Below are positions 11,581 through 35,805 of a stretch of DNA of 64,000 nucleotides, piece by piece. The notes beneath the pieces were generated by a model. It was not told where the DNA came from. It saw only the letters and a list, made by a program, of their open reading frames with translations, and did no database searches. Numbering within the stretch: position 1 is the first letter of the stretch; each line of letters starts with the position of its first letter. Both the position numbers and the translations under genes were made by a program. Source of the DNA: Aldrovandia affinis (Eukaryota > Chordata > Actinopteri > Notacanthiformes > Halosauridae); assembly GCA_029706075.1 (NCBI GenBank), contig JAINUG010000139.1, positions 2,463,510 through 2,527,509 on the forward strand. Reading direction: 5' to 3'.

Positions 11581-14370
11581 CAACTTCTGGCTTAACAGCT
11601 TGATTTCCTGCGGAATAAAGTCAGGTGATTGTGCAGCTCTGTGGTGGCTGTTATGGTACGTGATATGAATTTTCATTTTCATAAGAGCATCATCAGAAAG
11701 AGGATGAATAGATGGTACCTGATTGATCTTTTCGTCATGTCTTAACTTGATCTGTGGCACAAGTCCCTCCAGTCTTTCAATCTAAACACATATTTATGTT
11801 AACACAAAGGTTTAACATTTGAACCAAGGTTTGAACATCTAACAATTGTCAAATATTTGTTTTGTGGCAATTGTGGTTATTTCTGTAGGAAACATTCCTG
11901 TATATGTATGGGGTATGCCCTGCCAACACATGACTTGGCAGATGGCATGCCTACCATCACAATATACAATACACAGATTAATGGCCTACAAATATTTAGT
12001 TTTACATTTAAATTATATGAATCCAATACAAAATGTGAGGAAATGATCTCAGATTAAAATATTTCTGCTCTTACTCTTCTCACAATACTGTGCAGTTGAG
12101 TCTTTGTGCTTTTATTGATTACAGTTGTGGCATTGACCCGTGGCCTGGGAACAACTGCATATGGGGAAAGAACACAGAGAAAGAGGGAGTGAATGAGTGA
12201 ATAACCTGCCAATGTGTTTCTGTCATGATTTTTTTACGAATTACTTACTTGTATACCAATGTAATATCCAGAGCTGCAGTAATTTTCTGGCACTAGTAGT
12301 TATCAACCCAGTGTACCGTGGCCAGTTACAGCAATTATTTGCATGAAAATATGTATTATATTTATTTAATTATTTGGCAGGCACCATTATACAGAGATAT
12401 TTATATGGTCATCATGGTAAAAAAAACAACAACACACATGTATACACAAGTAAGCTACAGGGCATCCTGCAACATGGTGATTGATTGGGCTTGTCTGTGC
12501 TCTCAAATTAAAAAACGACCTTGCGTGGATGGTACAGGCCAGCAGATATGACTGGGCACGTCACATTGGTGAGAAAAGAAAAACTGGATAAAATTGGTTA
12601 TAAATAACAACAACAACAACAAAAAAAAAAAAGAAAAGTGAGTAAGTGGGTTTAACACAATGGTAGGAGATAGTGTGTAGCCTGCAGTGTTGACAGGTGC
12701 AATTAGTGCATTACACCACTAGGGGGACAAAGAGTTCAGAAAATAAGATGCAAGTTGGCATATATACACATATAGGAGAAACAGAAAGATAGTGATTGTC
12801 CAGTGGATAGTTGTAATATTCCAGTTATAATATTACATATCGATATAATTAGTATATTTATTAATAAATATCCAGCTGTAATTATCCTTGTCGAGTCATC
12901 TTACCATGTTGGAAAATCGCCACCACCTCCAGAACATAGGGCCTAGAGATTAAAACACACATGGAGCATAATTGGGACTCCTAAATGTAATGAATACCTA
13001 CTACATACAAACAGAAAACAGAACCCCAGCTAGAATCCATTCACCCTAGTACTCACAATATTCATATCTAAATAAATCTAGATCTAACATTTATAATTCT
13101 ATAAAGTAAGAAATAAGTTGAAGGTATTACTCACGTGTGTTTGCTGTTCACAGGAATACAGCTGTTTAATGGAATTAGAGAGCCACGATTGTTTCTGATC
13201 TGTAAATGTCATTACATGATATTTAGCACCATTCTGAAGAGGAGAGCTGATCAATTGTGGGACATCAAATGTTTGACAACAGGATTAGTTGTTCATTGTT
13301 TATAAATAACTAAGTTATTTATATATCTTTTCAATTCAAATTAATAAATGAAGTTATTTCATGAACTGAAAAGTAAATTGATTTTGTGAACTTGGAGGAC
13401 TGATCGGAGAATAAATATTATCAGAATGTATGTAGAATTGTTAGGATTATTAATTAATGTTTATATTTAAATACCTTCAATGTCACAGGAGCAGAATTCA
13501 GCCCAAAATAACTGGAAATGATCTGTACAGAAAAAAAATTATTCATTTATTCAGCCCATTTACCAGGTAGTGTTATCAAATCTTGGATGTGTTAGTGTGG
13601 TGCTAGAATTGACTCAAGTCTGCTAACAAAGACTGAAAAAAGGGTCATATTCTACCCTGATCACAGAAAGAAAAATAATTATGATCGCACAGTTACTGTG
13701 AGAAGAAAAGAGCAACACTACCTGTCGAACAGTGGCTGATTCTACTCCCATTTTTATGGTTACTTCTCGCAAGGCCGTGATTCTATCATCTGTAAGAAAT
13801 TACAATGAAAAGCTACATTTTCTAAAATGGTTCTAACGTTGCTAAATTTTTAACTCAATTTAGTTTTAGCAATTCAATTATTGTAAAGATTTTATTGTGG
13901 AGCAATTTGGTCTAGACTGTACATAAATCCAAAATTTCTGTTCGCTGTCTTTTTATTTTTAGCTCTTCAGTTCCTTTTGTCAAGCTACCTAGAATGCACG
14001 CTGTCAAATACATCTGCAACCCCAACTAACCCCGTCATTGCAACAAGATAAGCCGACACAGAAGGTTTCTCAAGCTACGTTCTCGTTTTATTATTTTTTA
14101 TTTCTATTTTTGTCAGTAAAACTAGCAAATGATACACAATGGGACATATATCTGACTTAATGTTTCTATGGAAACGACACAAAACACAAAGGGAAACCAT
14201 CAGCAAAACCGCTAGACATTTTTGTTTTGTAGGCTACTATCAATCGACATTTAAGTCCATCAAACAAAACAAAAAAACGTACCGTTAAGATCAAGTCTTT
14301 TTAAAGCAATCCATACTTTAGTAACCCCTCGCGTTTTATCGGAACAAATGTGTTCCATATCGTTTATCAT
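11557..14370 (-). CDS. Unrecognised multi-exon gene, 3' end not resolved
   Basis: I do not recognise this gene. Seven minus-strand exons keep one frame: 14283-14370 (ATG at 14368-14370), 13722-13789, 13475-13522, 13135-13199, 12905-12942, 12075-12154, 11557-11781; sum 612 nt, 204 residues, no stop. The first part is mixed helical (LREVTIKMGVESATVRQ), followed by NRGSLIPLN and TPYVLEVV segments that could be beta strands of a ubiquitin-like fold. A charged helix-rich part follows (IERLEGLVPQIKLRHDEKI). A second in-frame ATG lies four codons into exon 1. The terminal exon is uncertain because the 50-bp duplication overlaps the last donor; a weak candidate continues at about 11.4 kb. It lies between ppm1g and pbld. 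The unbroken splice phase over seven exons is the evidence that it is a gene. Confidence 0.78.
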
Positions 14371-15470
14371 CTCTCTGTCGCTGTACTCGGGATGCAGGGG
14401 ACGCAAAAAGTGTTAAAGAAGTTCCGCCCTCTCGTACTGTGAATCTCATTACGATCCATTGGCTAGCTCGCTAGCCAACCGCCCAATTCCCCTCATTCAC
14501 ACGAATAATTCAATACTTTGAAGTATTGAGTCCAATACTTCAAAGCGCGAAATAAGCAATAGTTGCAGCAAGGGAAATATCATGTTGCCGTTTTGCTAGA
14601 TATTTGATACTAGCCTCGCCATAAAGTAGGCTACCTATGACATTAGTCATGAGCTAGATAGAACAGTACTTTAGATAAATAGGGCCCCTCAGGTGGCGCA
14701 ACTGGTAAAAGCACTTGTTCTAAGTGCAGGTTGCCCACCGGCTCTGGCCGGGAGTGCCATTCGGGGGCATTCTGGGGGAAAAAAATATCTGGAACAAAAA
14801 TGTAAAAAAATAAATAATAATTTAGCCAAATAACGTTTTGTGTCTCACTTATAAAAACTGCTGCTGCATTTTATGAAATATGTGCATATTTGGGTCACTA
14901 GTGTGGTATTTCTTATAACATTTCAAAAAGGTTTGAAACAAATTGAACAAGAGTATCGTTGGTATCTGCTTCCTGAGTCTAGCTAGCTCACAATTTGAAT
15001 GTAGGCTATTCATTTTAGCTTTAATAAAGTGTTTGCAATTGGGTGTTCCAAATATATGTGTCTTTGGTGAGTTATGGCAGAGGACTGGGGTTCCAGTTCT
15101 CCCGGTTACTGTAGGCATGTGATGCCGGGAGGGGTGGAGAGAGGAGTAGAGGGTGCTGCTCCTCCTTTTTTGGCTGCTGTCAGGTGCTGTTCCAAAGCCT
15201 GGGAGCCTACAGGACCTTGGACAGCAGAAGCCTCACACACAAGCATGCTCACCTGAGGCTGATCAGTAATCAGCTCAGGTGTTGCCTATTGCCTTCAATA
15301 GCTATTTTATAAAAGTGTAGCCAGACAAGCCTGGGGAGAGACTTTGGGACATGGAGCTGTATAGTTTGTTCTTACAGAGTTCCCGTCCCCTTCCCTTCCA
15401 ATAAGTCCCTCAAATACCTGTTCAAATTTCAGTAAAGGATTTTGGTGGATGAAAAGTCATATTAACCCCT
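14371..15470. other. Upstream region of the unrecognised gene, with SINE head
   Basis: CpG-containing sequence directly upstream of the minus-strand ATG may be its promoter. From about 14686 to 14790 a tRNA-like SINE head appears (GGTGGCGCAACTGGTAAAAG, then GGCCGGGAGTGCCA). At 15.07-15.37 kb there is a GC-rich stretch with a TATTTTATAAAAG box that could be LTR-derived. No host exon seen. Confidence 0.45.
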
Positions 15471-15479
15471 GTGACTCGC

Positions 15480-18165
15480 TATGGGTAACGACTTTTAGAG
15501 AAATCTGTAGCTCAACAATTAACTGCTTTCCTAAAAACGAATAATCTATATGAAACACTACAATCAGGTTTTAGACCAAACCATAGCACTGAGACGGCAC
15601 TTATTAAAGTTGTAAATAACTTACTGTTAGCATCGGATACTGGTTGTGTTTCTATTCTAGTGCTCCTTGACATAGGCTAAGTGCTGCTTATGACATTATG
15701 TCACGTTTCAGTGTATTCATGCCACGTTTTATGTTTTACTCATGTCACGTTTCATTTCATGTCATGTCTTGATTCTGTTTTTCATGTTACGTTTCGTTTC
15801 ATAGTTAAGGCATACACTTTCCGCAAATCTTGCATTCATGCTTTCTCTCTCTCTCTCTCGCTGTCGCTCACACTTCCTTATTGTTTCTAACCACATGTAT
15901 TCATGTTTCCTTACGTTCACGTCTGATTTACTAATTTACTAACGATTAGATAGGTTCATTGTTTCTGCTAGCACGATTGGCACTCTTAGTAACTCTTTGC
16001 CGACGTGCTGGAGATTTACTAACTTGCTAACCACGTGTAGGCTATTCATGTTTCCTTACGTTTCTAGTTCACGTCTGATTTACTAATCTACTAACGCTAG
16101 GTCAGGATAGGATAATTACTAACAACGACTAATTATCTTGTTACCTTGTCCTGCACTCCTCAGCTGTTTTCTGTTTCGCGCTGTTTCTCAAGCTAAGTGT
16201 CTGCACCTGTCTACACCTGCATATAAGCTCAGTGTTTTTGTCATGTCATTGCGAAATTGCTACCTAGTTTTCTATTGCACTCTTGAGCGTTTTGCTTGTC
16301 TGATTTCGTTGTTACGATCCTAGCCTGTTTATTGACCATTGCTACTGCCTGCCTTTTTTGTTACCACTGCCTGTTTGTACCACGAGTTTTTGCCTGCTGT
16401 CTTTTTGTGCCTTTGCCCAGCGGAGCACTCAGACTCTTGCACCGTCTTCGACTACGAGCCTGCCTGCCGCCCTCCTGTACCTCTGCCCCGCTGACAGACC
16501 GGTTTCAATTTGTGCAATTAGATCAAGAGTTCTCTGACTACTCTCAGGTTAAATATGGTATTCTCATTATACTTGCTACCACTGGGTAATGTATTCGTAA
16601 ACATGGTGTGAATTGCATTCCTTTAATAAAACCATTGCTTTATTTCATGTCTTCGTTGATACACAGCTGTACATATCAATGAAACCAGGTGAAATAAATC
16701 ATTATCAGACCGGTTTCAACTCACTCAGAAATATGGTATTCTTGTATCTCTGATACAAAGTATTGGATGACAGTAAACTTCCTGCTTTTGAATTCAGATA
16801 AAACAGAGATGATGGTCTTGGGCCCCAAAAAATTAAGGAACAAGTTGGATCTGCAGTTAAATGCAGGTGATTGCCTGGTTGCATCAAGTCTGACGGTCAA
16901 GAACCGTGGCTTTATTGATCAGGATCTTGCATTTGACACACATTAAAAACACTTCCAGCGTGGCCTTCTTTCACCTAAGAAAAATAGTTAAAATTAGGCA
17001 CATTAGATGGATGCAAAAACCTTGATGCATGCTTTTGTCGCATCGAGGCTAGACTATTGTAATGCCTTATCTGTCTGCTCTAGTGGCTCTCAAGAGTCTT
17101 CAACTAGTACAGAATACAGCAGCATGTATTTTGACTAGACTTCTTACTAGATCTAAGAAGTATGAGCACATTTCTCCTGTGTTAGCATCATTACATTGGC
17201 TTCCTGTTAAATATCGGGCTGATTATAAAGTACTGCTACTAACTTTTAAAGCAGTGCACAGACTTGCACCTATACATCTGACTGAAATGATTATCCCTTT
17301 GTTCTCAAGAAGCCGGCCATCTATTACTCCCTAGAATTTTGAAAAGCACAGCTGGTGGTAAAGTCTTCTCTTTTAGAGCTCCTCTGTTGTGGAACAGTTT
17401 ACCAAAGCATGTTAGGGATTTGGACACAGTTTCAATTTTTAAGTCTAGATTAAAAACATATCTTTTCAGCCTAGCCTACTGCCAAACATAGTCTAGGTGG
17501 AGAGATGGAGAAGGCCGTGCCCTAGTGTCTTATGGAGTGAGAAACTTTCCATACTGTCACCTCAATGTGTTACCAATAACCACTGTTAGGCTGGTTATCC
17601 TTGATCAGGTGTGGATGGTTTGGAACTCTGTCATGGCTGCGTGTATTCTCTGTCCCTCTCCTAATAGGTATGCTGCCATAGCTTACACCTGTCGGGGCTA
17701 TCTGTATATTTCCTATGCTTGTGCTCCCCTGCTTTCACACAATGCTACTGGCTATAGCACTGCTTCACCCACCCCTGAGCCCTAGATCCTACGAGAAGGG
17801 TGAGCTGCCCCTATCAACCCTCACCCCCACACCTACCCCAGTCCCTGGATCTGGACCCCTTTCACGTGGTTTAGCCCCCGCCCACTGACTACCTAACTCA
17901 GGAGGCGCAAAGTCATCCAGCCCTGAGTCACCTTGGACTGACCATGATACTGTCTTTTTTGGACACACCCTGTGCCGGCCAGAAGAGGATGCCCCCCCCC
18001 CTTTTAGTCTGGTTTCGCCCTATCAAGGGAGTTTTTCCTTGCCACTGTCGCCTTAGGCTTGCTTTTGGGGGGGTCTAGGCCTGGGTTCCCTTCTGTTAAA
18101 TGTTTTGTGACAATTCATTTGTGAAAAGCGCTATACAAATAAATTTGATTTGATTTGATTTGACA
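15480..18165 (+). mobile_element. Decayed L2/CR1-type LINE
   Basis: Reverse-transcriptase remnants occur in order: [14 protein letters not shown] near 15.56 kb, LLDIG (from LLDLSAAFD), DRFQFVQLDQE near 16.5 kb, then the carboxy-terminal ASLHWLPVKYRADYKVL block (17062-17334). A 3' UTR with a GGGAGTTTTTCCTTGCCACTG-like segment ends in an AAAGCGCTATACAAATAAA box and TTTGA repeats. Frames are broken, the finger/palm region is largely missing, and an unrelated insert sits between 15.7 and 16.5 kb. Pseudogenic. Confidence 0.85.
15699..16495. mobile_element. LTR-like insert inside the LINE
   Basis: This stretch replaces the LINE sequence expected between the AAYDI and DRFQFVQ parts of reverse transcriptase. 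It starts TGTCACGTTTCAG, is pyrimidine-rich, contains a (TC)n run at 15844-15859, and has no ORF. Ends and target-site duplication were not resolved, so solo LTR is a guess. Confidence 0.4.
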
Positions 18166-19204
18166 ACAATTACACAATGGTTCTCTGTGGCATGAACATA
18201 TTTTAACTGAAAATGTTATTATGAATACAATAATACCATTCTCTGATCTCTGATCTGCAAATGTCCATAGAAATGTGTGTGTGCCTGTCCATGCCCAATT
18301 ATTTTTTGAGAGCATATTTCTAACGGTTATTTAACATAACATAACATAAGGGGAAGACGAGAACAGGCCATTCAGCCCAACACTGCTCGTCCATTCCTAC
18401 CACTAATCTGCTCACAATGCTTAGTTTACCCAAAGGCTAGAGTGTCTAACACTGGATCGAGCCTGGCCTTGAATACCCCTATTTGTGCGATACTACATTA
18501 TCTCAGAAAAAGACCACCAGCCTTTATAACCTAGACCTCTATGGGGTTGAGTCTGGGCTATGTCATCACAGGGAATCCTCAGTACCAGGACATAATTAAA
18601 CCTTTGCTGTACACCAGTCTTCCATCACTGCTGAATTTACATTCTACTTTCAATATTAAGATCCTTCTGGAGATGACTGCACCAGTTCTCTGTGAAACTT
18701 GTATACAACTATATCCAATTTCCTTCATGTGATACTGTTGAAATAATTTTTCTGTTCAAATAAATTCTAAGTTGCCCTTTCCTGCATTAAAGGAGGACCT
18801 TTCTTTGCTGCTTTAGGTTGAAAGAACAGTATAAATGTGCAATCTGTCTCTAATGAGTATTATTGCAATGCTGTCTTTTCCAAGAACTGGAACAAGGGCA
18901 GCAGGAAGCAAAACCAAATCTGGCTGATCCGGCACAACAAGATTGCTATTCCATGGCATTACTCATTCAAAGCAGCCACAAATAATGATGCATTGGCATC
19001 GGCTCACTCAGAGATGACTGCCTGGAGTCTATCCAAAGGCAAATTATTTTCTCCACATTACTCCTATTTTTGCTCTTGATCAGGGCAAAAGGGAGTCAGT
19101 GAAATGTTCTGTTTTCGGCAGAGTACGACACACAAGCCCTATTTCTTAATTGCAGTAACAGTTTTGTGAAAAATAATTAAACTAAAGACTAAAAACTGTA
19201 GATG
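18166..19204. other. Intergenic repeat debris
   Basis: From 18335 to about 18560 there is a fragment beginning with ACATAAC repeats and AACAGGCCATTCAGCCCAAC, which resembles an old dispersed repeat. The remainder shows no exon. ORFs of 60-80 codons here have no recognisable features. Confidence 0.4.
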
Positions 19205-19566
19205 CAATACCCTCCAAAATTATTCACACCCTTGATAAAGATGAGCAAAGAAGACTGCATTAAATAAATAATGCATGTAATGAGCTATATTGTATGCTAA
19301 AAAAGGGGGAAATTTTATTATTTTATACCAATACAATTGCTCAAAGAATATTTGCCACAACTATTCACACCCTTGATAATTGATTTAGATAAAATCCAAC
19401 AATATATAAAAATGAGGTAACATACATGTAAAATCCATTTGTAATCCATCAACATGGGGAAAGGCAAATAATCCTCAAAGGAAACAAGACAAAGGGTTGT
19501 TGACCTTCAGAAGTCATAAGATGGTTGCAAACAAATAAATAAAAATGTTAAAGATAACACCTTCTA

Positions 19567-20466
19567 GGCCTCCCAGGTTGTCTAGTGCAGCGGTCCCCAA
19601 CCTTTTTTGTACCACGGACCAGTTTCATGCAAGACAAGATGGGGGTGGAGAGAGAGAGAATCACGCGCATAACAAAACACAATAAAGTGCATATTATATC
19701 ATTTAATTATTAATTTAATTATTACATTTATAATGTTAATGTGACTCAACTCAACTTCTTTTAAATGCAGCTTTTTTTTTTTTTGCCAGTCTTGGAGTCT
19801 TCTGCTGTCTCATCATTGGGTCTTTCCCCCTTTTCAAAGAAGCTCTCCAGCAATGTTTGTTTTTTACTAATTTTTGCTAGGGTTAGTTTGTGGGCTTAAT
19901 TTATTGGTGCATGGAAAAAAACTGAGACAAGTGCGGAAAAGAGGCACAGACAGAAGTGGTCATTTTTCGAAATAAAACACCCTGCAGACTGCGATAGTCA
20001 ATAAAATGGAAATAAAATTAAAATTAAAATGTTTTTATTCTTTCTGTGTGGCCCGGTACTGGTCCGTGGCCCGGTGGTTGGGGACCCCTGGTCTAGTGGT
20101 TACAACGTTTTATGTTGGCCACTGCGACCGGCGTTCGATTCCACCGGCCGTGCCAAAGTCGGTTCTGGCCGGGAGTGCCACCGGGGGCGACAATTGGCTT
20201 TCCATCCCAGGGGGGGGAGGGAAGCTGACAGGAAATTCGCTGTGCACAGGAGTGGCTCTGTAGTACTGGAGTTATGGTCGACAGCCTAGCAAGTGCCATC
20301 TCGGAGGAGACAATAACGATACTCTGCCTTTGTCACTGCCGGTCACAGGGCTATGGCAGCGAACTCACAATACCAGGAGGGTATTGACATAAAAAGAGAG
20401 GGTGTCATTTGTTACTAAATTGGAAGAAAATGGGATAAAATCAGAAACAAAATAAAAAATATAAAA
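19567..20466 (+). mobile_element. tRNA-derived SINE inside the Tc1 element
   Basis: The head has an A-box-like GTGGTTACAACG and a B box GCGTTCGATTCC. The body contains GGCCGGGAGTGCCACCGGGG and the tail GGATAAAATCAGAAAC. Flanks ATAACACCTTCT and ATAACACTTTCT look like a ~12-bp target-site duplication. The A-box region is split by a hAT element. Confidence 0.8.
19588..20090. mobile_element. hAT-type non-autonomous element inside the SINE
   Basis: Ends CAGCGGTCCCCAACC and GGTTGGGGACCCCTG form terminal inverted repeats. A perfect 8-bp target-site duplication GTCTAGTG occurs at 19580-19587 and 20091-20098; removing the element restores a continuous SINE head. No transposase ORF. Confidence 0.92.
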
Positions 20467-20499
20467 ACATAACACTTTCTACTATTAAATCAATAATTA

Positions 20500-21095
20500 A
20501 GAGGTTTAAAACCAGCCTGGTAGAGGACATGCCTCTTTCACCCACACACAGTGTGCCTCACTTGGTTTGGTTAGCAAAGAAACATCTCAAGAGCCACAGT
20601 TGGAGATTTGCAAAACTTGGTTGCAACTTGGGGGGTTCCAGAAAAAAGTCTCTATAGAGGGCAATCAACAAAAATAATCTTGAGTTTGTTAAAGGCATTG
20701 GAACTTCACTTGGAACTGGGTGCTATTGTCAGATGAGGTCAAAATGTAGGTTTTTGGCTATCCACTCCAGAGGTGGGTTTGGCATCAGAAGAAGGACACA
20801 TGTTGAAAACGTCATACCTACTGTGAAATATGGTGGTCGATCTTTGATGTTATGGGATTGTTTTGAATCTACTGGTCCTGGGGCTCTTGTTGAGGTCAAT
20901 GGAATCATGAACTCCATCATTTGGGCCATAAACCTGGTTCCTTCTGCCAGAAAGCTGAAACTTGGCCACAAATTGATCTTTCAGCAAGACAATGATTCCA
21001 AGCATACCTCAAAATCAACCAAGAAATGGTTAACTGACCACAAAATTACTGTTTTGCAATGGCAATATCAGTCTCCAGACTTGAACACAAGTTAA
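20500..21095 (+). pseudogene. Tc1 transposase remnant
   Basis: The longest piece (20733-21095) has GGRSLMLWDCFESTGPG, then QQDNDSKHTSKSTK and LQWQYQSPDLN, which are the DDE-domain blocks of Tc1 transposases. The amino-terminal half was broken by the SINE and by stops. No complete frame remains. Confidence 0.88.
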
Positions 21096-21583
21096 AATTT
21101 GTGGTTGAAATGGAGGGGGGGAGTCCACAAGTACAGACCAAGGATCTGAAGATTCTTGAAAGATTCTGTATGGAGGAATGGCCAACGGCCCCCCCAGTAT
21201 GTTCACCAATCTAAATAAAACACAATAGAAGATAATGACTATAGACGACGAGTAGTGTTATCCTTGTGTGGGGAGGGTGCACACAGTACTGAAAACAGGG
21301 GTGTGAACAACTGTGACATATCTTTTTGGGAAGAAATATTGTTAAACAAGACTTTTTCTCTGAGCAATTGTACTAGTATAAAATAATATTTTAGAGCATA
21401 CAATATAGCTCATTACCTGTATTGTTTAATTTATACAGCCTTCTTTGCTCATCTTTATCAACGGTGTGAATAATTTTGGAGGGTACTGTAGATACTACTT
21501 TAGATAAGGGGTAAATAGAGCAAAAGATGACACACACTGTGGGGTCTCTGAGAGACAGTTTTAATGGAGGAATTCTGGGGCGT

Positions 21584-33944
<12,361 letters not shown>

Positions 33945-35805
33945 CGGGTCTTAGGATGTTTTTTTTTGTTGGTTGACTTTTTGTAGATTTTCTACGACCT
34001 TATACAAAGGTTTTAACCGTCTTTGTTCCTGCCTTCAGAGGAATACCCTAATGGACTTTAAACTAAACCGCAAACATGCATATTTAAAGGGACAGTGTCC
34101 TAAGCGTTACATGAAAAGTCTATCAATGTTCTGAACTCAGCACCCCTTCATAATGTATTTATATATAGATATATTTTTTTTTCTCTCCATACTTTACCTT
34201 CATTGAACCGGGTCAACTGAGAACTCCATTTTCGTTTGGAGTGATTAATTGGGGAATCAAAATGGGTAGGGGATGGAAGGAATTGTGTGGCCAATGAGAT
34301 GTAGGAGAATGATTAGCTAGCCAGGTGTAGAGAGACAGTGTTTGTGGGAAATTGACTCAAAATTTTACACCCCTACTCTTTTAAAAAGTTCCATGAGATT
34401 TTTAATGACCACAATGAGTCAGGAGTATGCATACAGTAAAAGGTAATTGCACTTAAATGTTGAATCATTGTGCTTGCCTAAATATTTAATTAAACAAAAA
34501 GCCATTATAAAAACGAACACGAATAAAACATCGGTTCTACTGTTCAATCCATGCTATCTGAGTGCTGGCACATTGACATCTGTGAATAATATAACTTTAT
34601 ATTCGTGTAAGATAAAATGGTTGGCTGCAATGTAACATTTCTCGCCTGCACATCTAGTGCTGAGCTCGGTCCAACATCTCGCGAGATTATCTAATGAGCC
34701 ATCGCTTTCTACCTGGGGTGGGTTGGTGTTTGGCGACGGTGAGAAACTAAACAGGCTAGTTGTATATTTGTGTAGAACAATATATATGAGACAAAAAATA
34801 GTACATGACGCGTCAAGGGTAATCACACGCAGCTCTATATAAGTCACTTGAAATGAGCTTTTCGTAACGGGCGAGAGTCTTGTTTTGAGGCCTAGCAAGC
34901 TAGTTGTCGTTGTCATGAACACCGTAGTGTTAGTGCAGCTAGGTAGCTGGGCTTAGCCAACGTACTCAACTGCCATAGCCGCAGCATAACGTTGCTTGCT
35001 CCGCTATACTAACTAACGTCAAATATACTGAACAGAATATATTTATGATAAACTTAAAATGGCAAGCTTGGTTGCTTTATAATTTCAAGATTGTTCATAT
35101 AGCATCGATTGTCGCCAAGCTAACCTAGCTAGCTGGCTAGGCTAAAACATAGCGTGGTGATGATGGCTGAACGTTAATAGCTAGTTAACTATAACTGCCA
35201 CAACTTATCGAATGTGTTCGTTATTTCCAATGAGTATGACTAGTAATCGAATTTTTAAGATAGCATTACAGAGTTGCCTGTGGTGACTGTTGGTGAAGCT
35301 AGAGGTCGTTCTACAGTCCGAGCAAATGCGGCCGATGATATAACAACTGTACGAGTTGGTCAACCGGGTACTTAGCTTTATTGAAAAATAACTATATATA
35401 TGGCTAGCTATATTTTTCCTCTATACGTCTATAGCCAGTGAGATGGCGTGCCTACGTAGGAAAAAAAAAACATTTGGTAACGTAGTTGAAATAAGTATAA
35501 GCTGGCACTGAGTTTTTCTACAGTCTAAAGTATGCTGCCTTAAATAAATGTTAATTTTGGGAAAAGGAGCTGATGTGCTAATAACACATTGGGTTTGCTT
35601 TTGAGGTCCCCCCTTAACACATAAAACGTTAGCCTGCCGGTGCTCCAGTCTGACATACAAGTGGAAAGCACGTTACTAACGCTGTAGTCTGCTTTTGAAG
35701 CACACGTTTATACTGTGGTTTGTTTTGAATATTATTCATTTCTTTAATGTGTGATATCTGCTTCCTGTTCTCCACAGTAGCCGTGCAGAAGTGGGGGACT
35801 TAACG
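33945..35805. promoter_or_regulatory. Divergent pbld/hnrnph3 upstream region
   Basis: Gene-free 1.9 kb between the two divergent starts. It holds TCTCGCGAGA (34677-34686), a possible non-coding first exon of hnrnph3 ending at a GT donor at 34738/34739 (CGACG|GTGAGA), and the 5' UTR part of exon 2, which begins after the AG at 35777. The first exon is inferred, not proven. Confidence 0.55.
34677..34686. promoter_or_regulatory. TCTCGCGAGA palindromic promoter motif
   Basis: A perfect 10-bp palindrome. This element is known from vertebrate CpG-island housekeeping promoters and is bound by BANP. It lies 733 bp from the pbld start codon and 1.1 kb upstream of the hnrnph3 start codon, in a suitable place for the hnrnph3 promoter. 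Confidence 0.8.

Larger units (their letters stand above)
19205..21488 (+). mobile_element. Tc1-like DNA transposon, interrupted
   Basis: Inverted ends of roughly 100 bp: the left begins CAATACCCTCCAAAATTATT and the right begins CAGTACCCTCCAAAATTATT in reverse complement. A TA target dinucleotide is kept at the right (21489-21490) and mutated to TG at the left. The interior carries transposase remnants and a SINE insertion. Its right end lies 95 bp from the pbld stop codon, so it is in or beside the pbld 3' UTR. Confidence 0.9.

Noticed and set aside
15840-15865. Pyrimidine run that could be a splice acceptor tract
   Set aside because: No exon in phase on either side; it lies in the insert within a decayed LINE.
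18837-19079. 80-codon plus-strand frame near 18.9 kb
   Set aside because: No recognisable motif, no splice context and repeat-rich flanks.
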